A stretch of 21,815 nt of DNA, from the NCBI GenBank assembly GCA_905235695.1, contig CAJOMW010000028.1, positions 1 to 21,815 of the forward strand, given 5' to 3'. The notes beneath the pieces are model-generated. The model did not search any database. It worked only from the letters and a program-made list of their open reading frames with translations, and was not told the DNA's origin. Of the stretch, positions 7,362 through 14,022 are shown one piece after another (within the stretch, counting starts at the first letter, position 1; each line of letters opens with the position of its first letter). The translations under genes and the position numbers were made by a program. Origin of the DNA: an uncultured Clostridia bacterium (GTDB lineage Bacteria > Bacillota > Clostridia > Oscillospirales > CAG-382).

Positions 7362-8144
7362 ATGGGAAAAGGAAAGAGAGACAGTGCACATTTGCGTGCG
7401 GCAAATGCGGAGAAAAAGGCGGCGTCTGAAAAGAAAAAAGCGCTCGGAAGGGCGATAATTACAGTCATAATTTCATTTGTGGTCCTGTGTATAGTGCTGC
7501 TTGCACTGTACGGGATAAGAGCGTCGATAGGAAAGAGGTCCGAAGCTGCAAAAGAGCCTTCAAACCTTAACCTCGAGGGAAAAAGCTATATAAATTACTA
7601 TACCCCCGATTACTCCGCAGATATTTTCGAGGATGCGGACTACCTTGCCAAGAACCGGACGATAAGATATATCGTTCCGACCGACAGCGGCGAAATCAGC
7701 TTTGTTCTCGACGAGCAGGAAGAGTCGGATATGACCGAAGGTCAGAGATTTTTCGTGCGCTATTTTGACAGTGTTATACGCGGAGATTACGAGGCTTATC
7801 ACGATATGTTCGACGAGGCGTACAAAAAAAATCCCGGCGGCTTTGAAAAGGATCCGACCGGCAGGGCTTTCCCGATGCAGAGAATATACGATATAACCGT
7901 CCGTGAGCTTATGCGCACGGATCCGTACGACGACAGCTATAACTATAACGGAGATCCGGCGCTGTTCGGCGTGTACGAGGTCAGCTACAAGATCCTTAAA
8001 AACGACGGCGAGTTCAGATATGACCTTCCCGAGGGCGGTGAAGTGCCCGTCGTTGTGGAGCTTGTCACGACGGGGCTCGGAACGGACGGGGAATACACCA
8101 GGATAAAGGATATATACAGATACGGGGACATAGCGTTTGACTGA
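7362..8144 (+). CDS. Single-pass membrane-anchored protein, unknown function
   Basis: The 260-residue product has a very basic N-terminus (about residues 1-30, many Lys, Ala and Glu), one transmembrane helix at about 31-51 (IITVIISFVVLCIVLLALYG), and a 200-residue outer domain rich in Asp, Glu and Tyr. By the positive-inside rule the large C-terminal part should face outside. The region RYFDSVIRGDYEAYHDMFDEAY resembles the helical start of NTF2-like folds, but that is only an impression. A TGAGGTG ribosome site overlaps the stop of the thioesterase gene. Its stop overlaps the possible TTG start of the next membrane gene, so these genes are probably one transcription unit. Confidence 0.8.
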   Translation: MGKGKRDSAHLRAANAEKKAASEKKKALGRAIITVIISFVVLCIVLLALYGIRASIGKRSEAAKEPSNLNLEGKSYINYYTPDYSADIFEDADYLAKNRTIRYIVPTDSGEISFVLDEQEESDMTEGQRFFVRYFDSVIRGDYEAYHDMFDEAYKKNPGGFEKDPTGRAFPMQRIYDITVRELMRTDPYDDSYNYNGDPALFGVYEVSYKILKNDGEFRYDLPEGGEVPVVVELVTTGLGTDGEYTRIKDIYRYGDIAFD

Positions 8145-8157
8145 TGAAGCGGAACAG

Positions 8158-9609
8158 ATGAGAAAGGTGTGGCAAAGAGTGGCTAAAAACAAAAAAATAG
8201 GCTTTGCGGCGGTCTTTATCGGACTTTTGTTCTTTTTCAATCCGAACGTCGGCATGTTTGACGTGTTCCCGGACTTTATCGGGGCGATCCTTATCTATTT
8301 CGGCCTCGCAAAAGCGGCGGTCGCAGACGGGTATTTCGAGGACGCGAGAAAAATATCGTTCTATCTTATATGGATTTATCTGCTGAAGGCAGTCCTCTCG
8401 TTAATGTTTATAGGAAACGCTTCCGACGCCGTGCCGTACGTCTTTTTGACGGCGGTGGTGGAGATAATATTTACCGTGTCATTTTTCAGAAAGCTTTACA
8501 CGGCGTTTGAGTACACCGCACTGCGTACGGAAGACGCCGGCGATATATCGGAAAAGGCTGCCGGAGAATCGACCTTTGCCGCACTGTTCATAGCGGCAAG
8601 GGGAGCGCTGTCATTTATTCCCGAGATACTCGAGCTTATAAAGCAGAACAACGACATAGACCTCAGTGCGTCCGCGGCATACAGAATGCCCATCATACAG
8701 CTCAAGCCATACGTAATGTTACTCTGCGTCTTTGCAGGACTTATACTCGGAGTTATATATCTGGCAAGGACCTCGTCATTTTTCAGAAGGGCGGCCGGAA
8801 ACAGGAGCTACTGCGAGGGGCTTTATGAAAAGTATCTGACCGAAAAGACCGAAAACGCAGCAAAATACAGAAACCGCACGCTGTCGGCGTCATACGCTTT
8901 TCTGACCTTTGCGGCGGTGTTTATGGTGGATTTCTATATCGGGCGGTATGATATTCTGCCGGATATACTCGGCGCCGCAGTCATGTTTGCGTCCTTTTTG
9001 TGCCTTGCCGGCATTTCAAAAGACAGGAAGATCCCTAAGATAACGGTAATTCTCTCGTTTGTTATTACGTCTCTGGACGTGCTCGTCTGCATTTTCGTCC
9101 GTCCCGTCACGAGCGGGGTTCTTGCGTCTGACGCATCGGCAAAAAGCCTTGCGGCGTACGGATTCCTTTCCGGCGGATGGGCGTTTGCCGCTTCTATTGC
9201 ACTTCAAATAGCATACATTGCGGTATTCGGCGTTCTCATAGTAAAGTGGAGCGGCCTTGCCAAGAGCGCATATAAAGGCGCACTCATGGGAGTCCACGAC
9301 AGAAAACTGCTCGCCGTAATTATCGGCTTTTTCGCATCGCTTGTCCTGAAGGCGGTATCGTATGTATCCGAAATTTACCTTGCCACGCTTGCCTGCAGAG
9401 AGGATATAGCGGAATACCTTTCAAAAAGAAGCCGCATGACGAGCGTTTTGCAGTATGAGGCGTCGCTCGAAAATCCGACGATAGCCATGTACGAAAATTT
9501 AGACGGCTTCGCTTATTTTATGAGGATAGCTGCGGCGGTGCTGGTGGTGTTTACGGTGTTTGCCATATTCTCTCTCAGCTCCGAGACGACCGGAAAAGAA
9601 GATTTTTGA
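8158..9609 (+). CDS. Large polytopic membrane protein with internal duplication, unknown function
   Basis: About 483 residues with roughly ten to twelve hydrophobic segments. Residues 21-50 (containing GMFDVFPDFIGAILIYFGL) and residues 251-281 (containing GRYDILPDILGAAVMF) share the pattern Asp-[VI]-[FL]-Pro-Asp-x-[IL]-Gly-Ala, so the protein looks like two related halves. No catalytic motif or transporter signature was recognised. The start is uncertain: ATG 8158 has only a weak purine stretch upstream, while a TTG at 8137 overlaps the previous stop and has GGGGA upstream, adding seven residues. The short gap to the DUF951 gene suggests a continuing operon. Confidence 0.8.
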   Translation: MRKVWQRVAKNKKIGFAAVFIGLLFFFNPNVGMFDVFPDFIGAILIYFGLAKAAVADGYFEDARKISFYLIWIYLLKAVLSLMFIGNASDAVPYVFLTAVVEIIFTVSFFRKLYTAFEYTALRTEDAGDISEKAAGESTFAALFIAARGALSFIPEILELIKQNNDIDLSASAAYRMPIIQLKPYVMLLCVFAGLILGVIYLARTSSFFRRAAGNRSYCEGLYEKYLTEKTENAAKYRNRTLSASYAFLTFAAVFMVDFYIGRYDILPDILGAAVMFASFLCLAGISKDRKIPKITVILSFVITSLDVLVCIFVRPVTSGVLASDASAKSLAAYGFLSGGWAFAASIALQIAYIAVFGVLIVKWSGLAKSAYKGALMGVHDRKLLAVIIGFFASLVLKAVSYVSEIYLATLACREDIAEYLSKRSRMTSVLQYEASLENPTIAMYENLDGFAYFMRIAAAVLVVFTVFAIFSLSSETTGKEDF

Positions 9610-9624
9610 GAGGAGCGCGCCAAG

Positions 9625-9837
9625 ATGGCTGACATAAAGGTATTTAAGACGGGCGACACGCTGAACATGAAGAAAAATCACGCCTGCGATAAGTCCGCAA
9701 AGCAGTTTCTCGTGCTCATGGCAGGCAGCGACGTAAAGGTGAGATGCGTGTCCTGCGGCAGAGAGATGATAATACCGAGGGTGAAGCTTGAGAAGAGCAT
9801 AAAGAGCGTTGTGAATAATGAAAATCAGAAACAGTAA
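9625..9837 (+). CDS. DUF951 small zinc-ribbon-like protein
   Basis: The 70-residue product matches the DUF951 (YyzM-like) family of Firmicutes: a beta-rich start, LNMKKNHACDKSAKQF, then VRCVSCGREMIIPRVKLEKSIK. The Cys20 and CVSCG cysteines may bind a metal or nucleic acid. Family function is unknown; members often sit near ychF or translation genes, which agrees with prfA downstream. AGGAG (9611-9615) gives a clear start at 9625, 15 bp after the previous gene. Confidence 0.88.
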   Translation: MADIKVFKTGDTLNMKKNHACDKSAKQFLVLMAGSDVKVRCVSCGREMIIPRVKLEKSIKSVVNNENQKQ

Positions 9838-9840
9838 GAA

Positions 9841-10044
9841 GTGAGGAGTTAGGAGTGAGGAGTGAGGAGTGAGGAGTTAGGAGTTAAGGAAAAAATCCTT
9901 ACGGATTTTATTCAAATTGGAATTATAAAACAATAAAAATTGTATTAAATCTTGTCAATTACTTTTTATTTTTATTAAAAAAACAAAAATCGAAGATTTT
10001 TGTTTACATTAACTCCTCACTCCTAACTCCTAACTCCTAACTCT
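9841..10044. mobile_element. MITE-like element with heptamer arms, copy 1
   Basis: The left arm (9841-9886) is an array of seven-base units GGAGTTA or GGAGTGA; the right arm (10009-10044) is the inverted form (TAACTCC/TCACTCC). The AT-rich core of about 120 bp has a hairpin at each end: ATCCTTACGGAT-type near 9896-9908 and ACAAAAATC/GATTTTTGT at 9983-10003. The same end sequences recur in opposite orientation in the element at 12226-12709. No transposase is present, so it would be non-autonomous. It fills the gap between the DUF951 gene and prfA and could form a long RNA or DNA cruciform. Confidence 0.75.
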
Positions 10045-10078
10045 TTAACCTGGCTCTTAACTGAAAAGAGGGAAATTT

Positions 10079-11153
10079 ATGTTTGAGAATCTGCGTGAAG
10101 CGGAAAAGCACTATGAAGAAATAAGCGAGAGCCTTATGGATCCCGACGTTATAAATGACACAGAAAAATTCAGGAATCTGATGAAGGAGCATAAGAATCT
10201 CACTCCCATAATCGAAAAGTACCGCAAATACAGGACGGCAGAGGATAACCTCTCTCAGGCAAAGGAGCTGCTCGACGAGGGCGGTCTTGATGCGGATATG
10301 CGCCAGATGGCGGAGGACGAGATGAAGAGCTGTAAGGCGGATATAGAGCGCCTTACGGACGAGCTTCGCATACTTTTGCTTCCGCACGATGAGAACGACG
10401 ACCGCAACGTCATAGTTTGAGATACGTGCGGGAACCGGCGGCGAGGAGGCGGCGCTCTTTGCGCACAGCCTGTTCAGAATGTACAGCATGTACGCCGAAT
10501 CAAAGGGCTACAAGATAGAGGTCATGAACATAAACGAGACAGAGCTCGGCGGAGTAAAGGAAATATCCTTCATGGTAGAGGGCGACGGCGCATACTCACG
10601 CTTTAAGTTTGAGAGCGGCGTACACCGGGTTCAGCGCGTACCCGAGACAGAGACGCAGGGCAGAATACACACGTCGGCGGTCACAGTTGCGGTGCTCCCA
10701 GAGGCGGAGGACGTAGAGATAGAGATAAACCCGGCTGACCTTGAGATAGACACGTACAGAAGCGGCGGAGCAGGCGGACAGCACGTAAACAAGACGGACT
10801 CCGCAATAAGGATAACCCATAAGCCGACCGGCGTTGTCGTGGAATGTCAGGACGAGCGCAGTCAGTTCAAAAACCGTGACAAGGCGATGAAAATGCTCAA
10901 AACCAAGCTCCTCGACGCCGAGCGACAGAAGCAGCAGAACGCCATAGCCTCCGAGCGCAGAAGCCAGGTAGGCTCCGGCGACAGGAGCGAGAGAATAAGG
11001 ACGTATAACTATCCGCAGGGCAGACTTACCGACCACAGGATAAATCTGACTTTATACTCGCTCGACACCATCCTCGACGGCAGGCTCGATTCGGTAATAG
11101 ACGCGCTTATAACCGCCGACCGTGCGGAAAAATTGCAGAATTCACAGTTTTAG
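10079..11153 (+). CDS. prfA: Peptide chain release factor 1, interrupted by a +1 frameshift
   Basis: RF1 ends translation at UAA and UAG. The first frame (10079-10420) gives 113 residues and stops at TGA 10418-10420. The remainder continues in the +1 frame from GAG 10419 (EIRAGTGGEEAALFA) to TAG 11151-11153. Joined by one shifted base the protein is 357 residues, the normal RF1 length. The RF1 anticodon-like tripeptide Pro-Glu-Thr falls at 188-190 and the catalytic GGQ at 232-234 in RSGGAGGQHVNKTD, both where RF1 has them; RF2's SPF is absent. GAGGGA (10067-10072) precedes the ATG. The shift window is one codon wide, because the +1 frame has TAG at 10413-10415. It is either a one-base T insertion (error or mutation) or a recoding site. 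Confidence 0.93.
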
Positions 11154-11161
11154 GCGAAAAT

Positions 11162-12220
11162 ATGAAACCTGTAAACACAAAAATACTTAAAGTATCAAAA
11201 AATGCGGATACGGCTGCCGATATTGAAAACCTGAAGTACGCCGCAGACGTTATAAAAAGAGGGGGACTTGTCGCATTCCCGACAGAGACGGTGTACGGCC
11301 TCGGCGCTTCGGCTCTCGACGGCAGAGCTGTCGAAGCAATATTCGAGGCAAAGGGCAGACCTCAGAACAATCCGCTTATAATACACCTTTGCGACAAATC
11401 CGACATCGGAAAGTACTGCGATATATCCGGCGTAAAAGACCTCGAAAAGCTAACGGCTCTCATGCCGGCGCCTCTTACGGTCATAGTGCCGAAAAAGGAC
11501 GTGATAGCGCCGCAGGTCACTGCCGGGAACGAGGGCGTTGCGTTTCGCATACCCGAATCGGTCATTGCAAGAAAGCTCATAGAGTTTTCGGGTGTTCCGA
11601 TAGCGGCACCGTCGGCAAACCTCTCGGGAAAGCCGAGCCCTACCTGCGCCGGACACGTCATTGAGGATATGACCGGCAGAGCCGACGTAATAATAGACGG
11701 AGGGGACTGCGAAGTCGGCGTCGAATCGACCATAATAACTCTCTGCACAGAGCCGCCTACGCTCCTTCGTCCGGGCGGAGTGACGTATGAGACGCTCTTG
11801 GGGCTTCTCGGAGACGTTGACATTTCTCACGCCGTGCTCGAAAGCCTTAAAGAAGGCGAAAAGGTGCTCTCTCCCGGCATGATGTATAAGCACTATTCCC
11901 CGAACACCCCCGTGACGCTTGTCAAGGGAGAGAGGGAGAACATCATAGACTTTATAAACGCAAAATGCATAACGGAAAACTGCGCCGTAATATGCTATAA
12001 TGAAGACGCAGAGAAGATAAACGGCAAAAACGTCCTCTGCGCCGGAACGAGGCTCGACAACACTGTTTATGCATCAAGGCTGTTCTCGCTTCTGAGGGAC
12101 GCCGACGCACTCGGCACTTCCCGTATATACGCAGTCCTTCCCGAGGACACGAGCGGAATATCGCTTGCCATATACAACAGAATGCTTAGAGCGGCAGGGT
12201 TTGACGTGAGGGAAGCGTGA
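11162..12220 (+). CDS. Threonylcarbamoyl-AMP synthase (Sua5/YwlC type)
   Basis: The enzyme makes threonylcarbamoyl-AMP from threonine, bicarbonate and ATP for the t6A37 modification of ANN-decoding tRNAs, in the cytosol. The 352-residue product has the YrdC domain (about residues 20-210: AFPTETVYGLGASA, KGRPQNNPLIIH, PSANLSGKPSPT, STIITL, LLRPGG) followed by the smaller Sua5 C-terminal domain after the SPGMMYKHYSPNTP linker, so it is the two-domain Sua5 form rather than short TsaC. Where relatives usually have WPGP it reads LMPAPLT. It starts eight bases after the prfA stop with a weak ribosome site, suggesting coupling. In many Firmicutes prmC lies between prfA and this gene; here it is missing. 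Confidence 0.94.
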   Translation: MKPVNTKILKVSKNADTAADIENLKYAADVIKRGGLVAFPTETVYGLGASALDGRAVEAIFEAKGRPQNNPLIIHLCDKSDIGKYCDISGVKDLEKLTALMPAPLTVIVPKKDVIAPQVTAGNEGVAFRIPESVIARKLIEFSGVPIAAPSANLSGKPSPTCAGHVIEDMTGRADVIIDGGDCEVGVESTIITLCTEPPTLLRPGGVTYETLLGLLGDVDISHAVLESLKEGEKVLSPGMMYKHYSPNTPVTLVKGERENIIDFINAKCITENCAVICYNEDAEKINGKNVLCAGTRLDNTVYASRLFSLLRDADALGTSRIYAVLPEDTSGISLAIYNRMLRAAGFDVREA

Positions 12221-12332
12221 AGAATAGTTAGGAGTTAGGAGTGAGGAGTTAGGAGTGAGGAGTGAGGAGTGAGGAGTTAGGAGTGAGGAGTTAGGAGTGA
12301 GGAGTTAGGAGTGAGGAGTTAATGTAAACAAA

Positions 12333-12447
12333 AATCTTTGATTTTTGTTTTTGAATATAATTAAAAAATCGAGAAAATTGGCAAAAATATGTATTCAAAA
12401 TAACTCTATTAAAAAATATAATAAAATTTTAAAATTCGTAGGATTTC
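12333..12447. repeat. Core direct repeat, first copy
   Basis: It shares with 12549-12640 the ordered blocks AATCTTTGATT, ATAATTAAAAAATC, GAGAAAA/AAGAAAA, TGTATT, AAAATAACTCT, AATAAAAT and TCGTAGGATTT/CCGTAGGATTT. The two copies are clearly related but diverged. Confidence 0.65.
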
Positions 12448-12548
12448 GATTGTTGCCAAAGCTAAAATTTTTCAACACTGAGTGCTGAAGTTGATAATCT
12501 TATCCGTCAAACTACATTTGTAGGTATAATGAGTTCTCACTGAATAAT

Positions 12549-12640
12549 AATCTTTGATTATAATTAAAAAATCAAGAAAAAATGTATTAAAAATAACTCT
12601 CTGACAAATTACAATAAAATTGTAAAATCCGTAGGATTTT
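12549..12640. repeat. Core direct repeat, second copy
   Basis: Partner of 12333-12447 in the same orientation, slightly shorter. Its end (TGTAAAATCCGTAGGATTTT) is the one conserved in copy 1 of the element. Confidence 0.65.
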
Positions 12641-12774
12641 TCCTTAACTCCTCACTCCTCACTCCTAACTCCTAACTCCTCACTCCTAACTCCTCACTCC
12701 TCACTCCTCAATCTTAAATCTTCACTATAATTTTTCTCTGTTTATTTTGTTTGCAGATCAAAGGAGGTGCCAAA

Positions 12775-13380
12775 ATGCTCACTATAGGTCTCACCGGTCC
12801 GACAGGCGCAGGCAAGAGCGTTTTCGGCGCAGTTGCGGCGGAAAAATTCGGAGCGCTCCATATAGACACGGATAAGACCGCAAGAGAGGTCGTAGAAAAG
12901 GGCAAGCCATGCCTTGAAGAGATAGCGGAGTATTTCGGAAAAGATGTGATACGGGACGACGGAAGTCTTGACCGCAAGGCGCTCGGAAAAATCGTATTCT
13001 CCGATGCGGAGAAGCTGAAAAAGCTCAATGAGATAACGCATTATTATATAAAAAAAGAAACACAAAAAACGCTCGATGAAGCCAAAAAGAGCGGCGTAGA
13101 GATAGCTGTGGTAGACGCGCCGCTGCTCTTCGAGAGCGGAACGGATAAAATGTGCGACGTCACCGTCGGAGTCATCGCCGAGCGAACCAGGAGAAGAAGC
13201 CGCATAATCGAGCGAGACACGATTACGGACGAAGCGGCGGCTCTTCGCATGGGCTCCGAAAAGAGCGCCGATTTTTTCAAAGAGAGATGCGACTATGTTC
13301 TGACGAATGATTCGTCAATGTCGGATTTTGAAGAAAAATCTGCGGCGCTTATAGAAAACTTAGTCAGAACAAAGGTTTAG
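12775..13380 (+). CDS. coaE: Dephospho-CoA kinase
   Basis: CoaE phosphorylates the 3'-hydroxyl of dephospho-CoA, the last step of coenzyme A synthesis, in the cytosol. The 201-residue product has the P-loop GPTGAGKS at residues 8-15, IDTDKTAREVV near 30-40, VDAPLLFESG (lid/CoA region), and an Arg-rich RTRRRSRIIERD segment. I chose ATG 12775 because AAGGAGGTG (12761-12769) lies just upstream; the longer frame starting at 12751 would place that site inside the gene. It ends in TAG. A TATAAT at 12726-12731 has no good -35. It is the first gene of the run that continues with a lytic transglycosylase. Confidence 0.95.
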   Translation: MLTIGLTGPTGAGKSVFGAVAAEKFGALHIDTDKTAREVVEKGKPCLEEIAEYFGKDVIRDDGSLDRKALGKIVFSDAEKLKKLNEITHYYIKKETQKTLDEAKKSGVEIAVVDAPLLFESGTDKMCDVTVGVIAERTRRRSRIIERDTITDEAAALRMGSEKSADFFKERCDYVLTNDSSMSDFEEKSAALIENLVRTKV

Positions 13381-13412
13381 CAAGGTTTTTTTACGAAAGG
13401 AATATATACCGG

Positions 13413-13982
13413 ATGAGAAGATCAGTCGTTATAATTCTCATACTCGCCATCGCTGCGGGATTTGCCTCGCTGTGGGTGGTGATAGAGGATAAAATACTCG
13501 AAAAAACACACCCTCTGCCGTATTATGAAACGGTTGAGAAATACTCAAAGGAATACGCTGTGCCGATGGACGTCATATATGCGGTGATGAACACCGAGAG
13601 CTCGTTTAAGAGCGATGCAGTAAGCGACAAGGGCGCAATAGGGCTTATGCAGATAACCCCGGATACCTTCGAGTGGCTGAAGGCGAAAATGGACGACAAT
13701 ACCGACGGTGATTCCGACCTTCTGTACAATCCCGATACAAACATAAAATACGGCACGTATTTTCTCAGCCTGCTGTATACGGAGTTTGGCGTGTGGGACA
13801 CGGTCTACGCAGCGTATAACGCCGGTATGAGCAAGGTGCGTGAGTGGCTTGGCAGTGAGCTGTACAACAACAACGGGAAAATAGTGAATATACCGTACCC
13901 CGAGACCTTGTCCTATGTAGACAAGGTGTCAAAGGCGTCGCTGGTTTACAGAAAACTGTATTTTGACGAAGCTGCAAGATAA
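13413..13982 (+). CDS. Membrane-anchored lytic transglycosylase (SLT domain)
   Basis: The 189-residue protein cleaves peptidoglycan glycan strands to 1,6-anhydro-muropeptides. Residues 5-24 form a signal anchor; the SLT catalytic domain follows with Glu62 in NTESSF, GLMQI at 77-81, a DPxxNIxxG-like NPDTNIKYGTYFL, AYNAG near 134-138 and a C-terminal YPETLSYVDKV. It is short and compact, with no wall-binding domain visible, so it resembles YjbJ/CwlQ-like small soluble-lytic-type enzymes tethered by the N-terminal helix. GAAAGGA lies 11 nt ahead of the ATG. It follows coaE by 32 bp. Confidence 0.93.
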   Translation: MRRSVVIILILAIAAGFASLWVVIEDKILEKTHPLPYYETVEKYSKEYAVPMDVIYAVMNTESSFKSDAVSDKGAIGLMQITPDTFEWLKAKMDDNTDGDSDLLYNPDTNIKYGTYFLSLLYTEFGVWDTVYAAYNAGMSKVREWLGSELYNNNGKIVNIPYPETLSYVDKVSKASLVYRKLYFDEAAR

Positions 13983-13991
13983 TAATAAAAT
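13963..13991 (+). promoter_or_regulatory. Sigma-A-type promoter inside the end of the transglycosylase gene
   Basis: -35 TTGACG (13963-13968), 17-bp spacer and -10 TAAAAT (13986-13991), each one base from consensus. The start would be near 13998, about 25 nt before the aminopeptidase ATG, giving that gene a second transcript. Confidence 0.6.
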
Positions 13992-14022
13992 ATAATATAT
14001 AAACCGAAAGGAAATTCTCAAA

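Larger units (their letters stand above)
12226..12709. mobile_element. MITE-like element with heptamer arms, copy 2 (inverted, with doubled core)
   Basis: The left arm (12226-12322) has 13 full heptamers (AGTTAGG or AGTGAGG) plus a partial one; the right arm (12644-12709) has about nine inverted units. The left end has hairpin ACAAAAATC/GATTTTTGT (12327-12349) and the right end AAAATCC/GGATTTT (12624-12640), the reverse order of copy 1. This gives two copies in opposite orientation flanking prfA-sua5. The inside carries two related direct repeats and about 100 bp of unrelated sequence. No gene lies in the 554 bases between sua5 and coaE. Confidence 0.75.

Noticed and set aside
10079..11153. 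Gene could be prfB (RF2) because of its in-frame UGA and +1 shift
   Set aside because: It has the RF1 tripeptide Pro-Glu-Thr in GVHRVQRVPETETQG rather than the RF2 SPF, the shift is at codon 113-114 rather than about 25, and GGQ is at the RF1 position.
12226..12709. CRISPR array
   Set aside because: The repeats are contiguous seven-base units without spacers, arranged as inverted arms; no cas genes nearby.
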